From contig JAFGIN010000055.1 in the NCBI GenBank assembly GCA_016929595.1, positions 1 to 64,000 of the forward strand: a stretch of 64,000 nt of DNA. Reading direction: 5' to 3'. Shown here one piece after another: positions 36,982 through 46,141 of the stretch (position 1 is its first letter; every line of letters begins with the position of its first letter). The notes beneath the pieces are model-generated. The model saw only the letters and a program-made list of their open reading frames with translations. It was not told the DNA's origin and made no database searches. Source of the stretch: Chitinispirillaceae bacterium (lineage in GTDB: Bacteria; Fibrobacterota; Chitinivibrionia; Chitinivibrionales; Chitinispirillaceae). The position numbers and the translations under genes were made by a program.

Positions 36982-39780
36982 TCAAAATAACCAGGTCGAA
37001 TGAAGACCGATCATATATAGTTTATAGTTCTCAATTGATGCTGCTGATTCATCATAACTGATCTCGTATCGTCCTTTTAATGAAAAGGACAGTTTCGGAG
37101 TAGCAGAAAATTTTGTTTCCAGTTCTGCACCATAAGTGTGGTTCTCTATATGACTCCAGTATCCCGACAAAGAATCAACGTTATATTCTCTGTCATTTTT
37201 TTGCGTAAAATCGCCCATGAGTATGCACGAAAGTTTTCGGGGTATAATCGTGACGTTTAGATTTTCTCCAAATCTGTAAGCAATAGAACGTAAAGAGTCA
37301 CGATTCTCAGATTTTCTGGAAACCCGGAAAGTTGTTTTACTTCTTAAAATTTTTTTAATTTTAAAAGAAATCCATCCGCTGATCTGATTATGAATCCGAT
37401 CATTTATATCCTCTCGTGTTTCATCAGGATGATCTGAAATATCATTATCATACAGAAAATGGTACCTTAAACTGAATGCTATATTATTATTAAACGACTG
37501 TTTTCCTTCAATGCTGATCATATTATTTACAGAACGGTCATTATACTCTGATGTAAAACTGCTGTCAATGGTTTCAACTCTCTCTGAAGAGGGGGTGTTT
37601 TCATATTGCATCGTGTAACTTGCATTGAATGATGGTTTATTTTCACCCGGGAATGAGTATTCTCCATTAAAATTAACCGTATGATAATCATCGGGAGATT
37701 GAGACACCGAGGTTCTTTCATACTCATAGCTTCCTGATGCATATACGTTTTCGAGGAACTGTTTTTCACCATTGATACCGATAGATCGACGATCGTTTTC
37801 GAGGTATGGATTTCCTGCTGAAAAGTACGATGTGCCGATCTGAAGAAATCTCGCTTCTATAATATACCCATTTACTGTCGAACGAGCCCCGGCCGTGGCG
37901 GCGTAATGATCTTTGAATTTGTCTCTATTAAAAAGCGAAAAAACTTCTGGTATGGATTTCTCGATCTGAGCATTGTACCAGGCAATTTTTTTCTTATCTT
38001 CACCAAGGACAGTATCGTGTGAACCAACATCTACTTCAGCAAATACTTCAATTTTTTCATCTATCAGATTAATATTACCTTCAATGCAACCGGTCTGTGA
38101 TTGTACCGGCTCAGGTGCTTCAATATCATCAATGGACTTTCTGAATAATGGCTTATCAACCTGATCGTGAGCAATAATTCCTTTAATTTTAATAGATGAA
38201 TTTTTTGCCGGGCGTATAGTTGCAGAAGCGATATAGGTTATCTGCTGCCGAATCGACATACCAGTATCAACAGTATCGCTTATAATATTAAGTTCCCTGT
38301 CTCCTGCATCTTTGGGGATCTCAGACTCTCCTGCGGCAAGTTTAATATCGATCCGATCCATTCCACCCCCCATTTTCAAGAAGCTTCCTGTATATTTTAA
38401 TCCAGTCATCTGCCTGCCTGAAATTGAAGTTTCGCCGCCGCTCTCAAAAAAATCCCCGATTATTACCGTGTGTGGTTTACTAGAAAGAGAAAGGTTGAAC
38501 ATGTTTTTACCAAGATAATTACTTTTTGAAAGCCAGTCGTTTCCATACATGTCTACAAGAAGATTGATATCAACTACGCCTCGTTTTCCATTACCAAAGA
38601 GCTGAATTTCGGGTTGCAAACCAGAATACCGTCGATCAGACTGTTCGCCTATATATTTTTGCTGATACCGTATACTGTCATCGAGTGGATGATGTTTTGT
38701 GTGTGGCTTATAATAAGAAAACCCTGTTGTCACATTACCGATAAAACTGACGTTTGGTTCCTGCGGTGCGCTCAGTGCTGAAAATCCGGGTGTGAATTTT
38801 TTACGTTCTCCATCAGTTGTTGACTTTGTAGTAGCAATTGATTTCACGACTTGTGGATCTTTTAAAAATGTATAAATCTCTTTGTTGTCAGTTACTTTCA
38901 GATCCAGACCGTTACCAAAAACCATTTCACGGGTTTTCCTTGGAATATTCTGATTCGATATGACACCAAAACGGTTTTTAGTAATATCAGCAGCTACAAT
39001 TGTAACAGCATTGTCCTTTGATACCACCAGACCGTTACTGTTATTTGAAATAACTCCGTTTGTCAATTGCAGTGTGGCAAATGTATCACATGCGATTGCT
39101 GTGATATTTTCTTTGATTGTCAGACTGTCTGCATTTACAACTCCATTTGGACGAATGTTAAGTGCAACAAGATGTCCCCCGGTAAAAATTGTAGATGAAA
39201 GAGATGCTTCTGCATTTTTAACAACCAGTCCGCTTATTGAGTTTTTTTCAAATAATGAATGCCGTATGAGTACCGAGCCGTTCTCAACAACAACACCATA
39301 ATTCGAATGCCGGATAATACAATGTTCAAACAGAGATCCGCTCCTGCTTCGGCAGTATATTCTGTCCCAATCCCACGGCTTCGGTGATGTGCGTGCCGAC
39401 ATAAAAATTACCGGCTCTTCTTTCGTACCTTTAGCGATTATTTGTCCAAAAACGGTGATTGTAGTGTATTCTCCACCAATATAGACAACACAACCCGGTC
39501 CAAGCTCAAGAGATTGGCCAACAGGTATAACGACATTTCCTTTGATAAAAAGGGAGCCATCGTTTTTTGTGAAATTTCCAAAAAGAATACCTTCCGGTAG
39601 CTCTATGCTCTCTTTAAGTTCGGGAAGATACCTGTTCGGGTATGTCAATAAAGTGTCCTCACTCTGAGTACTATCAGATGTTTCAGAGAAGACCATACCA
39701 TGAAATGCGAAGATAAGACTTGAAACGGTCGCACAGTATACAAAACGATTCACAAACTTCATGCCTTCCGTGTAAAACAT
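36982..39780 (-). CDS. Secreted beta-helix protein with predicted C-terminal outer-membrane beta-barrel
   Basis: A protein of up to 932 residues. A signal peptide is visible (FVYCATVSSLIFAFHGMVFS). Residues about 60-300 form a right-handed beta-helix (repeating strands such as GSLFEHCIIRHSNYGVVVENG, VLIRHSLFEKNSISGLVV, LTNGVISNNSNGLVV). Residues about 340-932 alternate polar and aromatic residues in strands, ending in an aromatic, GLHSTWLF, which resembles the barrel-terminal signal recognised by the BAM complex. The gene follows the FecR gene after an eight-base gap. The ATG at 39780 has AGGAG immediately before it; an ATG at 39762, six codons on, begins a cleaner signal peptide and is an alternative. 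Barrel and helix on one chain suggest surface display of the helix. Confidence 0.65.
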   Translation of the reverse strand: MFYTEGMKFVNRFVYCATVSSLIFAFHGMVFSETSDSTQSEDTLLTYPNRYLPELKESIELPEGILFGNFTKNDGSLFIKGNVVIPVGQSLELGPGCVVYIGGEYTTITVFGQIIAKGTKEEPVIFMSARTSPKPWDWDRIYCRSRSGSLFEHCIIRHSNYGVVVENGSVLIRHSLFEKNSISGLVVKNAEASLSSTIFTGGHLVALNIRPNGVVNADSLTIKENITAIACDTFATLQLTNGVISNNSNGLVVSKDNAVTIVAADITKNRFGVISNQNIPRKTREMVFGNGLDLKVTDNKEIYTFLKDPQVVKSIATTKSTTDGERKKFTPGFSALSAPQEPNVSFIGNVTTGFSYYKPHTKHHPLDDSIRYQQKYIGEQSDRRYSGLQPEIQLFGNGKRGVVDINLLVDMYGNDWLSKSNYLGKNMFNLSLSSKPHTVIIGDFFESGGETSISGRQMTGLKYTGSFLKMGGGMDRIDIKLAAGESEIPKDAGDRELNIISDTVDTGMSIRQQITYIASATIRPAKNSSIKIKGIIAHDQVDKPLFRKSIDDIEAPEPVQSQTGCIEGNINLIDEKIEVFAEVDVGSHDTVLGEDKKKIAWYNAQIEKSIPEVFSLFNRDKFKDHYAATAGARSTVNGYIIEARFLQIGTSYFSAGNPYLENDRRSIGINGEKQFLENVYASGSYEYERTSVSQSPDDYHTVNFNGEYSFPGENKPSFNASYTMQYENTPSSERVETIDSSFTSEYNDRSVNNMISIEGKQSFNNNIAFSLRYHFLYDNDISDHPDETREDINDRIHNQISGWISFKIKKILRSKTTFRVSRKSENRDSLRSIAYRFGENLNVTIIPRKLSCILMGDFTQKNDREYNVDSLSGYWSHIENHTYGAELETKFSATPKLSFSLKGRYEISYDESAASIENYKLYMIGLHSTWLF

Positions 39781-39788
39781 TCTCCTGA

Positions 39789-42014
39789 TTACCTGACTAC
39801 AACCTGTACGGTTTTAGTTTTGATTTTCTTCCTGAGATCTTCAATGGAAATATCGAAGTTATTGGTTTTATGATTTTTCAACTTCATATCGATTGAAAAG
39901 TAATTATCGGTAAATGTTTTTTTTGTCTGAACTTCTCCCGTTAATTTGTTTACAACAGTAACAAGTGAAATCAGCCGCATATCATTATCGGGCAGGTTTT
40001 CAATTGAAAAATCCAATGTATACACAGGCTCATAGGTATTATCAGGAGCTGAAGGCGGCAGGTATAACACATCAACGGCTTTGTTGATTTTTATCATCCA
40101 GTCTATAGTACCAAACCAGGTGATACTCTGAGAAATAGTCTGGGAACTGTTGCCTGCTTTATCGACGGCCTGAAACGTATAGGTGTGCAGACCCGCTTGC
40201 AACGGAATTGAAAAGCTTGAATTCGGTGTACCTTTTTCTGACTCTTTGTGCCCATCAACGGTATAAAAAAGTGTTATTTCATCTTCGGGAGTTCGATCAT
40301 AAACCGTAACGGAAATTTGATTACTTTCACTAATCTGAGGTAACATTGCCTGAATCTGAGGTCTTAAGATGTCAATGGGTTTTTTATAATATACGGTTCG
40401 TGTTTCAGTCTTCGTCATCATTCCATACGTTATTTCAAAATCAAGCTCGATCTCCCCTTCCTCATCAGGAATTATCGCTGTACCAGAAAAAATACCGGTT
40501 GAAGTAACATTCACAGGTCGTCCCAGAACTGAAACCTTTGCACCTGCAGGCAGTACCTCTCCCTTAATAAGAAGGGTTGTGGAATTTACGGTCTGTTCAT
40601 TTTGAGGTGATCTGAGATTAAAACGGTATTCAGGCTGGAAGATAATATTTCTTGAAATAGTACTGTATTGACCATCCCGAGAAGCTTCGAATTCAAGCAT
40701 AATTTCACCGTCTTCATTCGGGATGGGAATTTGTCCGCTGAAAGTTCCACTTGCACTGACCGGTATACGAATTGACATTGCTGTTACTTCTGCACCCTGA
40801 GATACGGTTCCACTTACCGGAATTGTAGTTTTTGAGAATACCTGTCCTTCAAAAGGTGTTTTTACATCGAAGTTCAATTCAACAGTTTTCACACTGATTG
40901 TTCTGGTGATTGTTTGTTGATTTTCACCATTTTCAGCCATAATGGTTATTTCATAATCCGTGGATTGCATAGGCGGCGCATTTATGGTTATTTTAAACTG
41001 GCCGGAAGATGAAACCGGAACCGCTTTATTATTGATGATGACTGTTGCAGTTGAAGGGTTTACAGTGCCACTAACTGATACTGGCGCACCTGGTTTGACT
41101 TCTAAGCGTTCTGCAGGTGACGTTACACTTAATCGCATTTGTGGTCTGGTTTCCTCATTCATGATACTATCACGTGATAGCGGTTCCTTCTCTGATGCAT
41201 TTTCAACGGTATCGATATCACTGTCATCGAATTTTCCGGTCCTGTTCTTAATAACTGGTAAGCTGTCCGTTGTAACTGTTTTTAAAAGCGAATCTGATCC
41301 TTCAATAATTATAGAATTCAGTTTCATCAGTGATGAGTCATTTACAATGGGAATACTGTCTTTTTTGAGAGTATCAATCAAGCCAGTTTCTTTATACAGT
41401 TGTGCTCCCGTTGGCTTTTCTTCAATTTTTTGAACTGTAATGGATTTTTGGCCTTTATTTATTGAAGTCATTTGATTATCTTTTATCTCGACTCCTTTTT
41501 TTGCTCCATGAGGAGTGACGACAACAGTACCTTCGTACACTTTTACAACAGTTTTTTCCTTATTTACTTCGAAACCGACAACGGTACCTCTTATAGCAGC
41601 TGTAGCAGTGGGAGTTTCAAATTCAAATTTGGAATTCGTATTAACGAGTTTTTTTACATTCGCAATGACATTTCCATTCATAATTTTCATTCTGGTGTTT
41701 TCCATGTCGCCTCTTGAAACCATTTTGTCCAATTCGAGTGAGGAATTTTCACCAAGTTTAATGATGGTACCCTCTGAAGTCTCCAATTCCAGCTCTGATT
41801 CAATAAATGTTCGTAATGCGTCACGTTCTTTAATTGGCATATTAACCCGGGCATTAACCCAGTTTATTGTACCGGTTCTTCGAATATTGGCAGTACCGAC
41901 AATGCTTACGATCTTAGCTGTTCTCGAAGATGTCCGGGGCTGAGCATCTGTGGGGAATTGAATAATGAATAGAAAAAGGAGCAGGAAAATCTGTAGTCTG
42001 AAAAATGTGTACAT
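39789..42014 (-). CDS. Second FecR-domain secreted protein
   Basis: A protein of 741 residues with a signal peptide (FFRLQIFLLLFLFIIQFPTDA). A FecR domain at about residues 30-195 closely parallels that of 19374-21800 (AKIVSIVGTANI; LGENSSLELDKM; FETPTATAAIRGTVVGFEV; VYEGTVVVTPHG). A linker and then Ig-like repeats follow (VTSPAERLEVKPGAPVSVSG; VKTPFEGQVFSKTTIPVSG; LRSPQNEQTVNSTTLLIKG). The C-terminal part has an Ig-like domain ending AGNSSQTI. The start at 42014 (ATG) has GGGG five bases upstream and is chosen over GTG at 42020. The barrel gene follows after eight bases. Paralogy with the 19374 gene is seen directly in domain order. Confidence 0.82.
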   Translation of the reverse strand: MYTFFRLQIFLLLFLFIIQFPTDAQPRTSSRTAKIVSIVGTANIRRTGTINWVNARVNMPIKERDALRTFIESELELETSEGTIIKLGENSSLELDKMVSRGDMENTRMKIMNGNVIANVKKLVNTNSKFEFETPTATAAIRGTVVGFEVNKEKTVVKVYEGTVVVTPHGAKKGVEIKDNQMTSINKGQKSITVQKIEEKPTGAQLYKETGLIDTLKKDSIPIVNDSSLMKLNSIIIEGSDSLLKTVTTDSLPVIKNRTGKFDDSDIDTVENASEKEPLSRDSIMNEETRPQMRLSVTSPAERLEVKPGAPVSVSGTVNPSTATVIINNKAVPVSSSGQFKITINAPPMQSTDYEITIMAENGENQQTITRTISVKTVELNFDVKTPFEGQVFSKTTIPVSGTVSQGAEVTAMSIRIPVSASGTFSGQIPIPNEDGEIMLEFEASRDGQYSTISRNIIFQPEYRFNLRSPQNEQTVNSTTLLIKGEVLPAGAKVSVLGRPVNVTSTGIFSGTAIIPDEEGEIELDFEITYGMMTKTETRTVYYKKPIDILRPQIQAMLPQISESNQISVTVYDRTPEDEITLFYTVDGHKESEKGTPNSSFSIPLQAGLHTYTFQAVDKAGNSSQTISQSITWFGTIDWMIKINKAVDVLYLPPSAPDNTYEPVYTLDFSIENLPDNDMRLISLVTVVNKLTGEVQTKKTFTDNYFSIDMKLKNHKTNNFDISIEDLRKKIKTKTVQVVVR

Positions 42015-42060
42015 AATCACCCCGAAGTGTAATTTTAAGCGAGAAATGCTATCTGCCGAT

Positions 42061-42089
42061 TTGTAATTTTTGATTAAATTGATTATATT
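42061..42089 (+). promoter_or_regulatory. Candidate promoter for ybeY
   Basis: TTGTAA (42061-42066) and TATATT (42084-42089) are 17 bases apart, in the AT-rich spacer between the divergent FecR gene and ybeY, about 115 bases before the ybeY start. Consensus match is moderate and the region is AT-rich, so chance is possible. Confidence 0.4.
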
Positions 42090-42205
42090 TACAGGCTTTG
42101 AGGTCTATGTTACTACCGAAACCGTTAATCAACATAATCTTATATTGAATAATATTACTACACATTGTACAACTAAGGTAAAAAGTCAGTCAATCAGTTT
42201 TGGAA

Positions 42206-42634
42206 ATGATAAACAAGTCACCAGTAACCCTGATTCATAAGTACCGGACACTCCCCTGCCCAGATCGTGAAATTCTATTGTTATGCAGAAAACTGTATCG
42301 CGGTGAGAGAATTTCATTTGAACAAAAGACAGACATTATACTCTGTTCGGATTACTTTATAAAAAAACTCAACAGAGATTACCGTGGTAAAGATTATGCT
42401 ACAGATGTGCTTTCTTTTTCATTCAATGAACCTGACTATCTTGGAGAGATCTATATTTCATTACAACGTGTAAAAGTGCAGGCACGACGGTTTGGGATTT
42501 CTTACAACGATGAAGTTCTACGATTGCTTGTGCATGGAATGTTTCATCTTTTAGGATACGACCATCAATCAATAGTGCAACGAAACGAAATGGAAGAAAA
42601 AGAGTTGCGTTATTTTAACGTGCAATTTCTTTGA
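42206..42634 (+). CDS. ybeY: YbeY rRNA maturation endonuclease
   Basis: A small metalloprotein of about 142 residues required for 16S rRNA 3'-end maturation and ribosome quality control. The signature HGMFHLLGYDH near the C-terminus (His 110, 114 and 120 from this start) supplies the zinc ligands, and the N-terminal side shows RDYRGKDYATDVLSF, the family's NxxYRGxDxxTDVLSF motif. A TTG at 42200 would give two more residues; I chose the ATG at 42206. It is followed by the CNNM-type gene 77 bases downstream, a known arrangement for this family. Confidence 0.95.
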   Translation: MINKSPVTLIHKYRTLPCPDREILLLCRKLYRGERISFEQKTDIILCSDYFIKKLNRDYRGKDYATDVLSFSFNEPDYLGEIYISLQRVKVQARRFGISYNDEVLRLLVHGMFHLLGYDHQSIVQRNEMEEKELRYFNVQFL

Positions 42635-42711
42635 CATTTCAACACACAGTTTTGAAATTTTATTGTATACTGAATTTTTTCACAAATCTATTTTAATTCC
42701 AGGGAGGAATT

Positions 42712-44016
42712 TTGGACAGCAGCCCCACGGCAATTTATCTGATAACCGGAATTGTTGCATCATATCTGGTTTCATTGTTTTTTTCATGCGTAAAAATTGT
42801 GTTCCTGTCGATGGGTAATGCCGGACCGTCGTCTGATAACGAAGATCAGAAGTTATACAGTCTCGAAGTGGAAAACATATTTAAAAACCGATCGATGTTG
42901 AGCTGTACTGTTTCGATTGGTAAAACCATTGCCAATTCATCGTTCTCTGTTTTTGTTTTTCTGCTGATTACCAGGTATCTTGAAGCTCAATCGATCACCT
43001 GGCAGATCGTTTTATCCGTACTCATATCATTTTTTTCTCTGAGTCTTTTAGGACATGAAATCCCACGTGCTATTGCGTTAAAGCATTATCGTTTCTTCTT
43101 TAACCCGTTTTTTATTCTTTATAAAATTTTTCACCTCTTGTTGTATCCGTTTTCCATACTTTTCACATCTATTCATAAATCGATTCTTGGCTTCTTGAAA
43201 TACAACGAAAAATATGCGTTTCTAACGGATGAAGAAAAAGCAAGAATCACAGAAACTGATGATTCCGAATCTCTTGATGAAGAAGAGAGAGAGATGATCA
43301 GAAGTATTTTTGATCTTGGTGATACAACAGTTGATGAGATTATGGTACCTCGCATAGATGTCAAAGCGTTACCAATAAATTCAGACCTTGATTCTGTTCT
43401 AAAAATGGTGCGTGAGGAGAGTCATAGCAGAATACCAGTTTTCAAAGAAACCATCGATTCGATAATCGGAATACTTTACACAAAGGACATTATAAGCTGG
43501 CTATCTGAACACGAACCGCAGGAGTGGGATCTCGGCAAGATTATTAAAAAAGCTCATTATGTCCCTGTGGGAAAAAAGGTTAACGATCTGATGGGTGAGT
43601 TCAAACTGAAACATATACACATTGCAATTGTTGTTGATGAATATGGTGGGACAGCAGGTGTAGTGACAATGGAAGATATTCTTGAAGAGATCGTTGGAGA
43701 TATTCAAGATGAATATGACGAAGAAGAGCAGGAGATTATCAAAGTATCAGAAAGTACTTATATGGTTGACCCACATATAGATCTGCATGATCTTAACGAG
43801 ACTCTCAAGCTCAATCTTGAACTTAAAGATTCCTATTACAATACTTTGAGCGGTCTTATTTATCATGAATACGGTGATGTACCCCAGGAAGGCACCCAGC
43901 TGGAACTGGAATATGTAAAAATTACTATCACAAAGATGGATAATCAGAGAATTGCCAAAGTTAAGATCGATATATCTGCCACCAATAAAAAAGAGTCTGA
44001 ATCTGACAGCTTCTAG
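42712..44016 (+). CDS. CNNM/CorC-HlyC family protein (DUF21, CBS pair, transporter-associated domain)
   Basis: A membrane protein of 434 residues. An N-terminal DUF21 membrane domain (about residues 1-150, four hydrophobic segments) is followed by LDEEEREMIRSIFDLGDTTVDEIMVPRIDV, which starts a CBS pair (EESHSRIPVFKETIDSIIGILYTKD and HIAIVVDEYGGTAGVVTMEDILEEIVGDI), and a C-terminal CorC_HlyC domain. These proteins are linked to magnesium and cobalt efflux in some members. The start is TTG at 42712, four to five bases after GGAGG, a strong site without a better ATG. Location after ybeY is conserved in many bacteria. Confidence 0.92.
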   Translation: MDSSPTAIYLITGIVASYLVSLFFSCVKIVFLSMGNAGPSSDNEDQKLYSLEVENIFKNRSMLSCTVSIGKTIANSSFSVFVFLLITRYLEAQSITWQIVLSVLISFFSLSLLGHEIPRAIALKHYRFFFNPFFILYKIFHLLLYPFSILFTSIHKSILGFLKYNEKYAFLTDEEKARITETDDSESLDEEEREMIRSIFDLGDTTVDEIMVPRIDVKALPINSDLDSVLKMVREESHSRIPVFKETIDSIIGILYTKDIISWLSEHEPQEWDLGKIIKKAHYVPVGKKVNDLMGEFKLKHIHIAIVVDEYGGTAGVVTMEDILEEIVGDIQDEYDEEEQEIIKVSESTYMVDPHIDLHDLNETLKLNLELKDSYYNTLSGLIYHEYGDVPQEGTQLELEYVKITITKMDNQRIAKVKIDISATNKKESESDSF

Positions 44017-44108
44017 CCACAAGACGTTTGCAGGTTAGCTGGCAAATTACTATTTTTTGAACTTTCAATTTTACAATCTCATTTTTGTTTAATTTGAGGA
44101 GGCGGGAC

Positions 44109-44897
44109 GTGAATATTGTCGTCTGCATTAAACAGGTACCTGGTACTACACAGGTCAGAATAAATCCTGAAACTGGTACTCTAATTCGTGATGGTGTTGA
44201 AGCTGTCGTAAATCCCTTTGATGAGTATGCTATTGAAGAGGCAATAAGAATTAAAGAGCGAGTTGGTGGAACGGTTAAAATCGTTACCATGGGTCCGCCT
44301 CAGGCTGAATCCGTATTACGAAGCGCCATTGCGCTTGGAGCGGACGAGGGATATCTCATTTCTGATCGTGCATTCGCCGGTTCGGATACGTGGGCAACAT
44401 CATACACACTTTCCGGTGCGATCCGGACACTGGGAAAAATTGATCTGATCATTTGTGGAAAGCAGGCCATAGATGGTGATACTGCTCAGGTGGGGCCTGG
44501 TGTTGCAGAGATGCTTGGATTACCTTTTGTTGCCTGGGTAAGAAAGATCGAAGAGATAAACGATTCAAAAATAAAAGTTGAACGCATGATGGAGGAAGGC
44601 TACGATGTTGTTGAAATGCCCCTTCCCGGCCTTATTACGGTTGTAAAAGAGATAAATACTCCCCGGATGGCATCACTTAAAGGAAAAATGCGTGCTAAAA
44701 GCGCTAAAATCAATGTATTAAATGCAACATCCATAGTTGTTGATCCGTCAAGGATCGGTTTGAAGGGAAGTCCGACACAGGTTCTTCGTTCGTTTGTCCC
44801 CGAAAGAAAAACCGGTGGAGAAAAAATTAGCGGTGAAGTTCCAGTTCTTGTTGAGAAAATTGTGTCAACAGTAATCGATCTTGGTGTGATCAAGTAA
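44109..44897 (+). CDS. etfB: Electron transfer flavoprotein beta subunit
   Basis: A protein of 262 residues, soluble, forming an FAD/AMP (or two FAD) heterodimer with the alpha subunit. Motifs are NIVVCIKQVPGTTQV, INPFDEYAIEEAI (seen as VNPFDEYAIEEAI), GADEGYLISD, ICGKQAIDGDTAQVGPGVAEMLG and LPFVAWV, all standard for EtfB. The start is GTG at 44109 with GAGGAGG upstream; the frame extends to 44085 but without a plausible N-terminus. Fourteen bases separate it from etfA, so it is one operon. Partner dehydrogenases are not in the window. Confidence 0.95.
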   Translation: MNIVVCIKQVPGTTQVRINPETGTLIRDGVEAVVNPFDEYAIEEAIRIKERVGGTVKIVTMGPPQAESVLRSAIALGADEGYLISDRAFAGSDTWATSYTLSGAIRTLGKIDLIICGKQAIDGDTAQVGPGVAEMLGLPFVAWVRKIEEINDSKIKVERMMEEGYDVVEMPLPGLITVVKEINTPRMASLKGKMRAKSAKINVLNATSIVVDPSRIGLKGSPTQVLRSFVPERKTGGEKISGEVPVLVEKIVSTVIDLGVIK

Positions 44898-44911
44898 GGA
44901 GAGCCACAAAC

Positions 44912-46114
44912 ATGGGTATTAAAGTAGATATAGAAAAGTGTATTGGATGTAAATTATGTGTGCGCTCCTGTGCACAGAACGCAATAGAAGTTGTTAATGG
45001 TAAGGCTTTTATCGATACATCAAAATGTAACCTCTGTGCAGCCTGCGTTGAAGCGTGTAAAAAATATCAGGCAATTACTATTACAAAGGAAGCACGTACT
45101 GATGCAATCGATCTGAGTGAGTTTTCAAATGTTGCAGTTTTTATCGAACAGCATGATGGCAAGGTTGCCGGAGTATCATATGAAATGCTTGGTGAGGGTA
45201 GAAAGCTTGCCGATCAGCTCGGTGAAAAGCTTATAGCGGTTCTTCTGGGTAATGAGATGCAACAAGCTGCAGAAGAGTTGATCAAGTATGGCGCAGACAA
45301 GGTTTATTATGTTGATGATGCGAATCTTACAACGTTTAAAGATGATACATATGCCCACCTGATAACTCAGTTTGTCAACAATGAAAAGCCATCAATTTTT
45401 CTTGCCGGAGCAACAGCTATCGGAAGATCATTCATTCCAAAAATTGCAGCTACGGTATGGGGTGGCCTTGTTGCTGACTGTACTAAACTTGAAGTAGACC
45501 CGGAAAAAAAGTTGCTGCTTGGAACACGACCTGCTTTTGGTGGCAATCTTATGGCAACGATTATCTGTCCGCATCATCGCCCGCAGATGGCAACGGTCAG
45601 ACATAAGGTAATGAAAGCAGCTGTAAAAGATGAGCACAGGACCGGGGAACTGGTTGTTCACAAAGTCGCTCCTGGTACTATCAATGAACGCACAACAATT
45701 GTTGATATCGTAAAAACTGTAGAATCAACGATTAACATTACTGAAGCTGATATTATTGTCTCTGGTGGACGCGGTATGGGAAAACCGGAGAATTTTGCAT
45801 TAATCCGCGAGTTAGCTGAGGTTCTCGGTGCAGCCGTGGGTGCAAGCCGCGCTGCGGTTGACAGTGGCTGGATACCCTATGCTCATCAGGTAGGCCAAAC
45901 CGGTAAGACTGTTTGTCCAAAACTCTATATTGCTTGTGGTATCAGTGGTTCTGTTCAGCACATGGCAGGGATGCAGTCATCGGATTTTATAATCGCAATT
46001 AATAAAGATCCCAATGCAGATATCTTTCAAATTGCAAATTTAGGCATTGTCGGTGATGTGATGGAAGTTCTGCCGGAACTTACAAAAGCATTCAGGGCAA
46101 AATCAGGTAAATAA
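44912..46114 (+). CDS. etfA: Electron transfer flavoprotein alpha subunit with fused two-cluster ferredoxin
   Basis: A protein of 400 residues. Residues 1-60 carry two 4Fe-4S motifs (CIGCKLCVRSC and CNLCAACVEAC), which standard EtfA lacks. Then comes the EtfA domain: NVAVFIEQHDGKV, GADKVYYVDD, FLAGATAIGRSFIPKIAA, TRPAFGGNLMATIICP, and the FAD-binding C-terminus (VSGGRGMGKPENFALI, GAAVGASRAAVDSGWIPYAHQVGQTGKTV, YIACGISGSVQHMAGM). This fused form is found in strict anaerobes, where it serves flavin-based electron bifurcation in lactate or acyl-CoA metabolism. The role here is inferred from the architecture. hisG follows 27 bases later. Confidence 0.95.
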   Translation: MGIKVDIEKCIGCKLCVRSCAQNAIEVVNGKAFIDTSKCNLCAACVEACKKYQAITITKEARTDAIDLSEFSNVAVFIEQHDGKVAGVSYEMLGEGRKLADQLGEKLIAVLLGNEMQQAAEELIKYGADKVYYVDDANLTTFKDDTYAHLITQFVNNEKPSIFLAGATAIGRSFIPKIAATVWGGLVADCTKLEVDPEKKLLLGTRPAFGGNLMATIICPHHRPQMATVRHKVMKAAVKDEHRTGELVVHKVAPGTINERTTIVDIVKTVESTINITEADIIVSGGRGMGKPENFALIRELAEVLGAAVGASRAAVDSGWIPYAHQVGQTGKTVCPKLYIACGISGSVQHMAGMQSSDFIIAINKDPNADIFQIANLGIVGDVMEVLPELTKAFRAKSGK

Positions 46115-46141
46115 TTAATTATTGTTAACATACGGGGTATT

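Noticed and set aside
41515-41943. 142-codon plus-strand frame inside the second FecR gene
   Set aside because: Antisense to a FecR domain with clear homology; low-complexity hydrophobic translation typical of a shadow frame.
42712-42714. Alternative ATG start for the CNNM-type gene
   Set aside because: The next ATG is well inside the first membrane domain; TTG at 42712 follows GGAGG at proper spacing.
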